Below are positions 52,543 to 60,763 of a stretch of DNA of 64,000 nucleotides, piece after piece. A model generated the notes under the pieces. That model did not search any database. It was not told the origin of the DNA and was given only the letters and a program-made list of their open reading frames with translations. The position numbers and the translations under genes were made by a program. Each line of letters starts with the position of its first letter. Within the stretch, counting starts at the first letter, position 1. Location of the stretch: assembly GCA_040772305.1 (NCBI GenBank), contig JAXGYK010000001.1, positions 1,426,001 through 1,490,000 on the forward strand, in the 5' to 3' direction. This stretch comes from Mesolinea sp040772305 (GTDB taxonomy: Bacteria > Chloroflexota > Anaerolineae > Anaerolineales > Anaerolineaceae).

Positions 52543-53286
52543 TCAATAAGCAGCTAAAAGCTCAGGGATTTGCTTACGCATCTTAGCGACGGTTTCCCGA
52601 TAGGCTTCCATCCTGGTTTGCTCGTCACCCCGGACAGCAGCAGGATCTGGATAGCCTATATGCAGTTTTTGGCACGGGTCTAACCAGGTGGGACAGGTAT
52701 CGCGGGCATGGTCACAAACGGTAATCACAAGATCGAATTGCTCACCTCTAAGCGCGTCTACCGATTTTGGCTCGCCTTCATGCACAATACCTACCTCTTC
52801 CAAGGCTTTAATCGCAAGTGGATGCATATAGTCAGCGGGATCTGTACCGGCACTATAGGCTTGCCATTGATCTGCCAAATCGAAGTTTACGATTGCTTCA
52901 GCTATTTGACTGCGGCAGCTGTTGCCAGTGCACAAAAAAAGCAGTTTTTTGATACCTGGCAGCATGTAAGCGACGATTTCATCCAGGGGGGCATCTTCGG
53001 CTTTGGTGGGAGCTTCGCTGACGCCTTTGAGGCTTTCTTCACTAAACTCTCCACCTTCCATTGCCAGCAAAAGTTCGCGGGCTTTATCCTCGTTTTCTGG
53101 ATCGACCAATATGTAAGCTTCGCCCAAACCACCTAATTGGGTAAGTCCATAAAGCTTGCCAATTGTGTCTTGTGAAAGCATTGCAGGAATGCCCTGCGCT
53201 TCCAGAAATCCTTTGACCATCTCGCCATCCAGCGGCCCTTCGGCACGGTATACGGCAACGAGATCATCAATATTTTTGGATTTCAT
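52543..53286 (-). CDS. DUF2007-like module fused to arsenate reductase (LMW-PTP type)
   Basis: This 247-aa protein joins two parts. Residues 1-80 resemble DUF2007 signal-transducing domains (VAVYRAEGPLDGEMVKGFLEAQGIPAML, AYILVDPENEDKARELL). Residues 112-247 are an ArsC of the thioredoxin-coupled, low-molecular-weight phosphatase fold: Cys119 in CTGNSCRS (CX5R loop), then Cys191 and Cys198 in TVCDHARDTCP, completing the three-cysteine relay. It should reduce arsenate to arsenite, but no arsR, arsB or acr3 is near. It is last in an operon with rpoD and ndk and its ATG overlaps the ndk stop (ATGA). Confidence 0.87.
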   Translation of the reverse strand: MKSKNIDDLVAVYRAEGPLDGEMVKGFLEAQGIPAMLSQDTIGKLYGLTQLGGLGEAYILVDPENEDKARELLLAMEGGEFSEESLKGVSEAPTKAEDAPLDEIVAYMLPGIKKLLFLCTGNSCRSQIAEAIVNFDLADQWQAYSAGTDPADYMHPLAIKALEEVGIVHEGEPKSVDALRGEQFDLVITVCDHARDTCPTWLDPCQKLHIGYPDPAAVRGDEQTRMEAYRETVAKMRKQIPELLAAY

Positions 53287-53732
53287 TCATAAGTCCAGTC
53301 TTCAGTGCAGCGTTTCCAGTCTACCAGTTCTTCAGGGGCGAACCAGAGCCCGATTTCGAACTCACCGTTTTCAGGTGAATCGGAAGCGTGAGTGATGTTA
53401 AAACGGGTCTGCAGAGCAAAATCTGCACGGATGCTGCCAGTACTCGCTTCGACAGCATTGGTCTTACCCATGCTTTGGCGAATGGCAGCAATAGCGTCTG
53501 GCCCCTGCCAGGCCATTGCCATTACCGGAGAGCTCGTTATAAAGCTGATAAGCGGTTCGTAGAAGGCTTTTCCTTTATGCACGGCATAGTGCTTTTCGGC
53601 AAGGTCTGGGCTAACGCGCAGAAACTTGGCCGCAATCAGGCGCAGACCACGCTTTTCAAGCCGGCTAATAACTTCTCCGATCAGGCCGCGTTGGACACCA
53701 TCGGGTTTAACAAGTACCAGTGAACGTTCCAT
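53283..53732 (-). CDS. ndk: Nucleoside diphosphate kinase
   Basis: Ndk balances nucleoside triphosphates through a phosphohistidine. The 149-aa sequence has the start MERSLVLVKPDGVQRGLIGEVI and the catalytic region NITHASDSPENGEFEIGLWF with the active His. Its ATG shares two bases with the stop of the upstream gene (TAATG), and its stop overlaps the next gene. Size and motifs are normal. Confidence 0.97.
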   Translation of the reverse strand: MERSLVLVKPDGVQRGLIGEVISRLEKRGLRLIAAKFLRVSPDLAEKHYAVHKGKAFYEPLISFITSSPVMAMAWQGPDAIAAIRQSMGKTNAVEASTGSIRADFALQTRFNITHASDSPENGEFEIGLWFAPEELVDWKRCTEDWTYE

Positions 53733-54319
53733 TATTCCTCCGTATCTTGGGGGTTGATTTGCGCATAAATGTTCCAGAGTGGCGCAGCTTGAGGTGTTAT
53801 TACCAAAAATGGGCGGATGCGCTGCAGGGCAATTGTTTTGAATTCACTATCGTGCAGGAAATTTTGAACCAGGGTCGCAACCTCTGTGTAATCGCCCTGC
53901 TTTAACAATTCCACAAGAGAGCGCTCTGCCGTCTGTATATCAGGCAGCGGTTCTTCCGCATCTTTTGCCTGGAAACCAATTGGATCTTGGTTGTCTACGG
54001 TCGCATTTCCAGCTGGCAGTTCCAATCCAGGGTCATCCGGTGCCAGAACCGCTTTGGCAAGCTCGTCTTCGGCTTCCAGTTCAGCCATCAGGAAATTGCG
54101 TAGATTCTCTTCGGGTTCTTGTGATTCCTCTTGGCTTTCAGCTGCAAAGTTTATCAGCCAGGCTGGTAAACTGCCGCGGTTCACTTTTACCTCGGCCGTA
54201 TCTTGTTTTGGGTCAACAGGTGCCTGGCGTTGCGGCGGGACAACAAGATTGGGTTGCGTGCTGTCAGTATCCGTAACAGGGTTTTGACCAGACAAGGCTG
54301 GAGTTTCGGGTTTGATCAT
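53732..54319 (-). CDS. Uncharacterised acidic protein between rpoD and ndk
   Basis: The 195-aa protein has a long disordered N-terminal half rich in Pro, Gln, Glu and Asp (1-130) and a helical C-terminal end (about 130-190, ERSLVELLKQGDYTEVATLVQNFLHD) that could be a single TPR-like hairpin. LPAWLINFAAE (52-62) is the only hydrophobic patch in the first half. There is no signal peptide. It lies 15 bp after rpoD and overlaps ndk, so it is certainly translated with them. No family is recognised. Confidence 0.65.
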   Translation of the reverse strand: MIKPETPALSGQNPVTDTDSTQPNLVVPPQRQAPVDPKQDTAEVKVNRGSLPAWLINFAAESQEESQEPEENLRNFLMAELEAEDELAKAVLAPDDPGLELPAGNATVDNQDPIGFQAKDAEEPLPDIQTAERSLVELLKQGDYTEVATLVQNFLHDSEFKTIALQRIRPFLVITPQAAPLWNIYAQINPQDTEE

Positions 54320-54334
54320 GGCTTGGCTGCTGTT

Positions 54335-55534
54335 TTAATCACCCAGATAGTCACGCAGTTTGCGACGGATAGTTGGGTGACGTAAGCGGGTGAGGGCCTG
54401 AGCTTCGATTTGGCGTACGCGTTCCCGGGTAACGCCCATCTTGCGTCCAACCTCTTCCAATGTATATGCCTGACCGTCCAGAAGGCCGTAGCGCAGCTGC
54501 AGAATGCGTACTTCTCGCGGGGGCAGGGAGTCCAAAACCTCATCTAAATGCTCGCGTAAGAGGTTATAGGTAGCTGTTTCATCCGGGGGTGGAGCTTCAT
54601 CGTCTTCGATAAAGTCTCCTAAAACGCTGTCTTCCTCGTCATCCGTTGGTGTTTCAAGGCTCAAAGGTCGACGGGCTACCTGGATCATATTTTCAACTTT
54701 TTTGGGCGTGACCTCAAGGGTTTCTGCCAATTCTTCAATGCTAGGATCTCGACCGAGCTTTTGGGTGAGCTGATGCTGAACTCGCAGCAGCTTGTTGATT
54801 TGGTCGCCCATATGCACCGGCACCCGAATTGTGCGGCCTTGATCTGCAATAGCGCGCGTGACCGCCTGACGAATCCACCAGGTGGCATAGGTGCTAAATT
54901 TGTGACCGCGCTGATATTCAAACTTTTTGGTTGCCCGGATTAAACCGATGTTGCCTTCCTGGATAAGGTCCAAAAAAGGAACGTCGCGGCCCATGTATTT
55001 TTTTGCAACGCTGATAACCAGGCGGCTATTTGCTGTAATCAGATGTTCGCGGGCAGCCCAGCCATCTTCAATGGCCTGGCGCAGTTCCAGTCTGCGTTTC
55101 GGGCTGATATTTCCTCTTGCCAGGCTCTCACGGGCCATGCGGCCTTTCTCAATGCGTTGTGCGAGATAAACTTCTTCTTCAATATCAGCAAGCAGGGGCA
55201 CACGGCTAACCTCTTTGAGGTAAAGACCAATAGTGTCATCTGTATCGATATTGGCCAGGTCGTCAGCGGCTTTTACTTCGTCACTGGCTTCAGAGATTTC
55301 TTCGTCACTGGGTTCTTCATGGCTATTGGATTCTTCCGTATAGCTAATGCCGGCACTCTGCAAAGCGGAATAGGCCTCTTCAAGCTGATCCAGGTCGGAT
55401 TCGGCATCGGGGAAAAACTGGAGAATGTCATCGTAAGTTACATAGGTTTTTTTACGGCCAAACTCTAGGAGTCTTGTAACCGCAGTTGATTCCTGGTCCA
55501 CGTCCAGTATGGGTTTATTATTGATTCTTGCCAT
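54335..55534 (-). CDS. rpoD: Primary RNA polymerase sigma factor (RpoD/SigA)
   Basis: The 399-aa protein starts at ATG 55534 (MARINNKPIL); a frame reaching 55606 adds unconserved residues. Region 1.2 (about 98-130, DTIGLYLKEVSRVPLL), region 2 (about 167-237, with FLDLIQEGNIGLIRATKKF and YATWWIRQAVTRAIADQGR), region 3 and the region 4 helix-turn-helix (TLEEVGRKMGVTRERVRQIE) are all present, so it reads standard -10 and -35 elements. This agrees with the many TTGACA/TATAAT promoters in the window. The N-terminal region 1.1-like part is short and acidic. It heads a four-gene operon. Confidence 0.96.
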   Translation of the reverse strand: MARINNKPILDVDQESTAVTRLLEFGRKKTYVTYDDILQFFPDAESDLDQLEEAYSALQSAGISYTEESNSHEEPSDEEISEASDEVKAADDLANIDTDDTIGLYLKEVSRVPLLADIEEEVYLAQRIEKGRMARESLARGNISPKRRLELRQAIEDGWAAREHLITANSRLVISVAKKYMGRDVPFLDLIQEGNIGLIRATKKFEYQRGHKFSTYATWWIRQAVTRAIADQGRTIRVPVHMGDQINKLLRVQHQLTQKLGRDPSIEELAETLEVTPKKVENMIQVARRPLSLETPTDDEEDSVLGDFIEDDEAPPPDETATYNLLREHLDEVLDSLPPREVRILQLRYGLLDGQAYTLEEVGRKMGVTRERVRQIEAQALTRLRHPTIRRKLRDYLGD

Positions 55535-55572
55535 AACTTCTTTAGAATTTACCTTCTCGGATATAAGTACAA

Positions 55573-55600
55573 AGAATAGATTACGATATTTTGCGGTCAA
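55573..55600 (-). promoter_or_regulatory. Promoter of rpoD
   Basis: On the minus strand TTGACC (complement 55595-55600), a 16-bp spacer and TATTCT (complement 55573-55578), giving a leader of about 32 nt. Confidence 0.55.
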
Positions 55601-55704
55601 ATTCAAGTTTTTAAAGGATTATTTGTAGATTTCAAACAATTAGCCTGTAAATCAGGCTGTTTGACCGTTGTCTGGCCTACCGTTAGAATCAGTTGCGAGG
55701 AAAT

Positions 55705-56934
55705 ATGCTCTTAAAACGCAGCGCAAATATCTGGTTTCCGATCCTGGTATTACTGGGTCTGATCGGGCTTACTGTTTTCAACCTGAACCTGCAGGCTGAG
55801 TATACTGGCATTGATTCTTTTGCACCCCGCTGGACAGCAGCCCGCATGTGGCTGCAACGCGGATTGCTGCCCTATGATGAGCAGGTTTATGCTGAAACCT
55901 TAACCATCATGCAAGATTATGACTTGAAGCCGGACTTGTTTGACCAGGGTCATGTTATTGAACCAGCATTTTACGTATATCTGTATTTACCGCTCAGCAT
56001 GATAAGTTTTCCTCTGGCACGCGCCATCTGGATGACCATTGTTATCCTGGCGTATCTGGGCTCGGCGTTGGTTGCAATGGACCTTGCAGGAGCCCGTTTT
56101 GGAGCCGCTGAACGCATAGGTCTGGCATTATTGAGTCTTTTGATCTATCCGGCCTGGAAGCTTATTCTGCAGGCTAGCATTGTACCGGTGTTTATTTTCC
56201 TCTTGCTGCTGGCAGCCTCGCTGGCATTTAAGGACAAAAGCGGTGCCGCATCTGTGTTACTTTTTATATGCACTGGCATTCTACCAATCAGCATTCCGAT
56301 TGCAATTTTTCTCGCCATCTGGCGAATGCAGCAACGTGATTCAGGATTTTTGTCGCTCTATTTGGCTGGAATTGCTTTCTTGGTGCTTTCAGCGCTTATT
56401 CTCTTTCCTGGCTGGCCTGGGGCTTGGTTTGCAAATTTCATTCAGCTTTACCCGAGCCTGAACTGGATTCATACCCCGCTGATGTGCATTGCCGACATTT
56501 TGCCCAGAGGCAGCCAGATTGTGGCAATAGGGCTGCATGCGCTTTTGATTTTGATTGTTTTGGTGGAATGGTATGGTATTTTTCGTTGGGATCGTCGCAT
56601 GGCAGCCTGGAAGCTATCCCTTTCGCTGAATCTTCTTTACTTTTTAAACCTCAGATCGCATGGGGCTTACATCCTTCTTGTCCTGCCAGGTTTATACATG
56701 ACCCATAGGTTCTTGTATGAAAAATGGCGTCTTACTGGTAGAATTACAGCCTGGATGATCTATCTGGCGCTAATTTGGGCTTATTGGAAACGCTCTGCGC
56801 TTATTAGCCCAAGTAACGGATATGAGCCTTCCCTTATCATTTTATTATTACCTTTTATTACCTTCACTGGCCTGCAATGGTTCAGGCACTGGGCGACAGT
56901 GAGCCCAGTTGCGAGGGTAGAAACTAGAAATTAG
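55705..56934 (+). CDS. Multi-pass membrane protein of GT87 / DUF2029 type
   Basis: The ATG at 55705 follows GCGAGGAAAT and gives 409 aa. About ten hydrophobic segments fill the protein; after the first comes SFAPRWTAARMWLQRGLLPYDEQVYAE, the pattern of the polyprenol-phosphate-mannose mannosyltransferase family. Such GT-C enzymes act on lipid-linked sugars outside the membrane. The gene is divergent from rpoD and 18 bp before pfp, though functional linkage to glycolysis is unlikely. Confidence 0.8.
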   Translation: MLLKRSANIWFPILVLLGLIGLTVFNLNLQAEYTGIDSFAPRWTAARMWLQRGLLPYDEQVYAETLTIMQDYDLKPDLFDQGHVIEPAFYVYLYLPLSMISFPLARAIWMTIVILAYLGSALVAMDLAGARFGAAERIGLALLSLLIYPAWKLILQASIVPVFIFLLLLAASLAFKDKSGAASVLLFICTGILPISIPIAIFLAIWRMQQRDSGFLSLYLAGIAFLVLSALILFPGWPGAWFANFIQLYPSLNWIHTPLMCIADILPRGSQIVAIGLHALLILIVLVEWYGIFRWDRRMAAWKLSLSLNLLYFLNLRSHGAYILLVLPGLYMTHRFLYEKWRLTGRITAWMIYLALIWAYWKRSALISPSNGYEPSLIILLLPFITFTGLQWFRHWATVSPVARVETRN

Positions 56935-56952
56935 AAATTAGGAGGAGAAATT

Positions 56953-58125
56953 ATGGCAAAAAAACGTATTGGGATCTTAACTGGCGGTGGCGACGTTCCG
57001 GGATTAAACCTTGCAATTAAGCAAGTTGTTCTGAATGCGGAAGCAGAAGGTGTTGAGGTAATTGGCATACGCCGCGGCTGGGGCGGGCTGCTTCATTATG
57101 ACATTGATGACAAAGCCAGCCAGGAAAAGAATACGCTTAAATTGGATTCAAAGGTTGTACGAAAGGTGGATCGCAGTGGCGGAACCTTTCTACACACTTC
57201 ACGGACAAACCCCGGCAGGGTCCGCCCCAAAGATATTCCGGAATTTTTGGCAAACTCGGATAAGGGAAGTGAAATTGGTGATGACGGTTCCAAGGACTAC
57301 ACTGACCACATCTTGCAAGTTCTCGATCACATTGGAATTGAGTCGCTGATTAGCATTGGCGGTGATGATACACTTTCCTATTCTGCACGATTACATAAGG
57401 AAAAGTTTCCAATCGTCGCAATCCCTAAGACGATGGACAATGATGTGTATGGTACCGATTATTGCATCGGGTTTTCAACCTCGGTTACATCTTCGCTAAG
57501 ACTGATCAGCAATTTTAGGACTTCACTGGGTTCCCATGAACGGGTGGGCATTGTAGAGCTGTTTGGCCGCAATTCAGGAGAAACCGCTTTGATTACCGGC
57601 TATCTTAGCTATGCTGACCGGGCTCTCATTTGCGAAGTTCCCTTTAACTCCAAAAAGGTGGCTGAACTGATTACAAAGGACAAAAAGAACAACCCCTCTA
57701 ATTACGCTTTAATCCTTGTCTCTGAGGGTGCGATAATGGATGATGGCGAGGTGGTCCAAACGGGTGAGGCAGATGCTTATGGCCACCGCAAACTGGGCGG
57801 TATTGGCGAGCTGTTGAATGATCAGATCAAGAAACTGACAGGTTTCAACACGATGTACCAGAAGTTGGGTTATCTGATGCGCAGCGGACCAGCTGATGTA
57901 GTTGATCGCATGGTAGGGATGAACTTTGGTAACTTGGCCTGGGAACTGACCAAAAATGGCGATTTTGGTAAAATGACCGCCATTAATAATGGCCGGTATA
58001 ACGCTGTAGATGTGGAGGGTATTATCCACAATAAACGGCACGTGGATGTAGACCGGTTCTACGATGTGGATGAGTATCGCCCGCGCATCCAAAATATCGC
58101 GGGTTTGCCGCTCTTCCTGGAGTAA
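56953..58125 (+). CDS. pfp: 6-phosphofructokinase, probably PPi-dependent
   Basis: The 390-aa enzyme phosphorylates fructose 6-phosphate. TGGGDVPGLN, the GGDDT motif (136-140) and PKTMDND (158-164) are visible, with catalytic Asp162. Asp139 and Lys159 are the residues that, by established family knowledge, favour pyrophosphate over ATP; ATP enzymes carry Gly at both. AGGAGGAG precedes the ATG. It is longer than the E. coli enzyme (320 aa) because of inserts around residues 90-120 and a C-terminal extension. Together with PpdK it supports a PPi-linked glycolysis. Confidence 0.88.
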   Translation: MAKKRIGILTGGGDVPGLNLAIKQVVLNAEAEGVEVIGIRRGWGGLLHYDIDDKASQEKNTLKLDSKVVRKVDRSGGTFLHTSRTNPGRVRPKDIPEFLANSDKGSEIGDDGSKDYTDHILQVLDHIGIESLISIGGDDTLSYSARLHKEKFPIVAIPKTMDNDVYGTDYCIGFSTSVTSSLRLISNFRTSLGSHERVGIVELFGRNSGETALITGYLSYADRALICEVPFNSKKVAELITKDKKNNPSNYALILVSEGAIMDDGEVVQTGEADAYGHRKLGGIGELLNDQIKKLTGFNTMYQKLGYLMRSGPADVVDRMVGMNFGNLAWELTKNGDFGKMTAINNGRYNAVDVEGIIHNKRHVDVDRFYDVDEYRPRIQNIAGLPLFLE

Positions 58126-58135
58126 ACTGCAAAGA

Positions 58136-58161
58136 AAAACCGCCCGGAAACGGGCGGTTTT
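58136..58161 (+). terminator. Terminator after pfp
   Basis: AAAACCGCCCG (58136-58146), a GAAA loop and CGGGCGGTTTT (58151-58161): a perfect 11-bp stem with flanking A and T. Confidence 0.92.
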
Positions 58162-58172
58162 ATTGAGGAAAT

Positions 58173-58685
58173 ATGGGCGTAAAGTCACAAGGTGCAGATG
58201 AACGGCGCTTACAGATTATTCCGCGTGTATTAATCTTTGTGACCAATGCAAATGGGGAAGTTTTATTACTTAAAGGTGCCGCCGAGAAGAAAATCTGGCC
58301 TGGTTTATGGAATGGGGTAGGTGGTCATGTAGAGGCTGGCGAAAGCATAATAGATGCGGCAAAGCGCGAGCTTTTGGAGGAAACCGGGCTTCAATGCAAA
58401 AAATGGCTCTTTTGTGGAAATGTCCTGGTTGAGCTGGGCAGCGGTGCCGGGGTTGGGGTTTTTGTTTTCAGGGGCTGCCTCCCGGAAGGCGAGCTGCAGC
58501 CTTCACCCGAAGGTGCATTGGAGTGGTTCAGCCTTGAGGCTGCCTTGAATCTCCCCCTCGTTGAGGACCTGCCAACTTTATTGCCGATGGCGCTTCGGCA
58601 TAAATCCTCGCAACCCGCTTTTTGGGGGCATTACCATTATGATTGCCTGGATCAGTTGGTGATGTCTTTTTCGAAATCGGGTTGA
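58173..58685 (+). CDS. NUDIX hydrolase (MutT-like)
   Basis: The 170-aa protein has the complete Nudix box GGHVEAGESIIDAAKRELLEETGL (residues about 50-73) with all metal-binding glutamates. It hydrolyses nucleoside diphosphate derivatives; whether it sanitises 8-oxo-dGTP is not shown. TTGAGGAAAT precedes the ATG. Its last 34 bp overlap the convergent rsmD gene. Confidence 0.9.
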   Translation: MGVKSQGADERRLQIIPRVLIFVTNANGEVLLLKGAAEKKIWPGLWNGVGGHVEAGESIIDAAKRELLEETGLQCKKWLFCGNVLVELGSGAGVGVFVFRGCLPEGELQPSPEGALEWFSLEAALNLPLVEDLPTLLPMALRHKSSQPAFWGHYHYDCLDQLVMSFSKSG

Positions 58686-59254
58686 TCTTCAGAGAGCTTA
58701 GTTTTCTCAAAGAAAATAAGAAGCGTATCGCCATATTTTCGGCGGTCAAACTCCGAAAAGTTTTCGTAAGTTTGGGGAACCCATTCGATAGGATTGATTT
58801 GTACGATGATCTGGCCTTCATCGCTTAGGAGGCTTGGCTGGGCGTCAAGCAGGGCCATGCTGCGCTGCCACATATCCTTATATTGCGGCGGGGCTACATA
58901 GATCAGGTCGAAGCATTCTGATTGGGGTGCTGAAAGCCAGGCAAAGGCGTCTGCTCGCTGTACCCGTGCGATGCTGTCAAAATGTGTTCGTGCGAGATTC
59001 TCCTGGATTACGCTGACTGCACGTTGGTTTTTGTCCAGGAAAAGCGCGCTGGCTGCACCACGACTCAGCGCTTCAATGCCTACCGAGCCTGTTCCGCCGA
59101 ACAGATCAAGCACTCGGTTCTGGCGAACCTCATCTCCAAGAATGTTAAAGAGTGCCTCGCGGACGATATCGGTAATGGGGCGTGTTGTATCCCCCGGAAC
59201 TGTTTTAAGAAGCAGACCGCGTGCACTGCCGCCAATGACCCTTAATTTCCCCAT
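58652..59254 (-). CDS. rsmD: 16S rRNA (guanine966-N2)-methyltransferase-like RsmD
   Basis: The ATG at 59254 overlaps the gtrA stop (TGATG) and gives 200 aa. MGKLRVIGGSARGLLLKTV, TRPITDIVREALFNIL and LDLFGGTGSVGIEALSRGA are typical of RsmD. The catalytic motif, usually (D/N)PP(Y/F), reads Ala121-Pro-Pro-Gln-Tyr here, so the acidic or amide residue is lost and one residue inserted. The rest of the fold is intact. It may be a lineage variant rather than an inactive enzyme. Confidence 0.88.
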   Translation of the reverse strand: MGKLRVIGGSARGLLLKTVPGDTTRPITDIVREALFNILGDEVRQNRVLDLFGGTGSVGIEALSRGAASALFLDKNQRAVSVIQENLARTHFDSIARVQRADAFAWLSAPQSECFDLIYVAPPQYKDMWQRSMALLDAQPSLLSDEGQIIVQINPIEWVPQTYENFSEFDRRKYGDTLLIFFEKTKLSEDQPDFEKDITN

Positions 59255-59730
59255 CAGTTTCCCGCTGCTTGCTTTAGAGCTGAACGAAAAGTCCAAAAAC
59301 GGTTTGCCAGGAAGTTGAGCACCAGGGTGAAAGGAACAGCAATTGCCAGGGCTGCATTGTGACTTAATATTGTGGGGGAGATATTTAGGCTGTTAAGAAT
59401 TGCCGTGCTGTGGATGAGGTTTAAAAGCCAGCGGTCAAGGAAAGCAACCAAAAGGCTGCGGACTGCCAAACCCACCAGATTTACAATCACAAACTTGAGC
59501 AGTTGAAACTTGCTTTCTGTGCCGCGGGTTTCGGGATATACCCAGAGACGGTTAAACAAGAAGGAATGAAGAACTGCCAGAATAAAAGAAAGTGCCTGTG
59601 CTGGCAAAAGAGGCCATTTGAACCCCTGAGTAAATAAATTCATCAGGCCGAAATCGACCAGCGTATTCAGGACGCCTACCGCCAGGAACTTGCCAAAGCG
59701 GCTTAATTCCTCGGTTTTCAGTTTATCCAT
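59254..59730 (-). CDS. GtrA family membrane protein
   Basis: The 158-aa protein has four hydrophobic segments and the GtrA start FGKFLAVGVLNTLVDFGLMNLF. GtrA-like proteins are thought to flip or help transfer polyprenyl-linked sugars. It is sandwiched between a nucleotide-sugar enzyme (8-bp overlap) and rsmD (1-bp overlap). Confidence 0.88.
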   Translation of the reverse strand: MDKLKTEELSRFGKFLAVGVLNTLVDFGLMNLFTQGFKWPLLPAQALSFILAVLHSFLFNRLWVYPETRGTESKFQLLKFVIVNLVGLAVRSLLVAFLDRWLLNLIHSTAILNSLNISPTILSHNAALAIAVPFTLVLNFLANRFWTFRSALKQAAGN

Positions 59731-60685
59731 TGAGCCCGAGTTTCGTACGCATATAGCTTATTGTTCGGCTTAAACCAGTATCCAAATCTACCAAGGGCTC
59801 CCAATCCAAAATTTCGCGTGCCCGACTAATATCTGGCTGCCTGCGCTGGGGGTCATCCCCCAAGCCATCAGCAAAGCGAGTAACCAGGCCTGCGGGATTT
59901 GCCGTGAGCCGATTAATACGCAGCGCAAATTCTTTGATGCTGGTTTCGTTGGGATTACCGATATTTACAGGCATATGTTCTGAGCTGAGCATCAGGCGGT
60001 AGATTCCCTCAACCAGGTCAGCCACATAGCAGAAGGAGCGTGTTTGCTCTCCGTCACCGTAAATGGTGAGTGGCTCCTGGCGCAAAGCCTGTTGAATAAA
60101 GTTGGGCACAACCCTGCCATCGTCAAGGCGCATTCTGGGTCCAAAGGTGTTAAAAATACGTACAATGCGCGTGTCCACAGCATGATAACGGTAGTATGCC
60201 ATGGTCATGGCTTCGGCAAAACGTTTTGCCTCATCGTAAACCGAACGTGGCCCAATGGGGTCGCAGTTGCCCCAGTAGCTTTCAGCCTGAGGGTGTACCT
60301 GGGGGTCACCGTAGACTTCGCTGGTGGAAGCCAGGAGGTATTTGGCTTTGTGTTTGCGGGCTAACCCAAGTGTATTGAGCGTACCCAGTGCTCCTGCTTT
60401 AAGGGTTTGAATAGGCAGGTTAGGGTATCCCAGCGGTGAGGCTGGGTTTGGGCTGGCGGGTGAGGCAAAGTGCATCACAAAGTCCAGATGCTCTGGCACA
60501 TCAATATACAGCGACACATCTTGCTCAATTAGCTTGAAAGCGGGGTTGTTTTGTAAGTGGGCAAGGTTGGCTTGGTCGCCTGTAATAAAGTTGTCCAGGC
60601 CGATTACTTCATGACCTTCAGAAAGCAGACGATCACAAAGATGAGATCCTAAAAAGCCTGCTGCACCTGTTAATAATATGCGCAT
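59723..60685 (-). CDS. NAD-dependent nucleotide-sugar decarboxylase/epimerase (UXS-like)
   Basis: The ATG at 60685 gives 320 aa. The SDR fold has the NAD motif GAAGFLGSHLCD, STSEVYGDP with catalytic Ser/Thr, and the Tyr-x3-Lys in YDEAKRFAEA, plus RIFNTFGPRM and GDGEQTRSFCYVADLVEG. The sequence is closest to UDP-glucuronate decarboxylases (UDP-xylose synthesis). A frame reaching 60736 would run into the promoter region of scpB. The adjacent gtrA suggests surface-glycan synthesis. Confidence 0.9.
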   Translation of the reverse strand: MRILLTGAAGFLGSHLCDRLLSEGHEVIGLDNFITGDQANLAHLQNNPAFKLIEQDVSLYIDVPEHLDFVMHFASPASPNPASPLGYPNLPIQTLKAGALGTLNTLGLARKHKAKYLLASTSEVYGDPQVHPQAESYWGNCDPIGPRSVYDEAKRFAEAMTMAYYRYHAVDTRIVRIFNTFGPRMRLDDGRVVPNFIQQALRQEPLTIYGDGEQTRSFCYVADLVEGIYRLMLSSEHMPVNIGNPNETSIKEFALRINRLTANPAGLVTRFADGLGDDPQRRQPDISRAREILDWEPLVDLDTGLSRTISYMRTKLGLNG

Positions 60686-60727
60686 AGATGATCCTGTCTC
60701 ATAAGCAATTTGATATCGCGAATCAGG

Positions 60728-60733
60728 TATAAT
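60728..60733 (+). promoter_or_regulatory. -10 box of scpB
   Basis: TATAAT lies 30 nt before ATG 60764, with GCTGGAGAA as ribosome site. The -35 is not clear. Confidence 0.45.
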
Positions 60734-60763
60734 CACCTGACTTTGCAGCTGGAGAATTATAGC

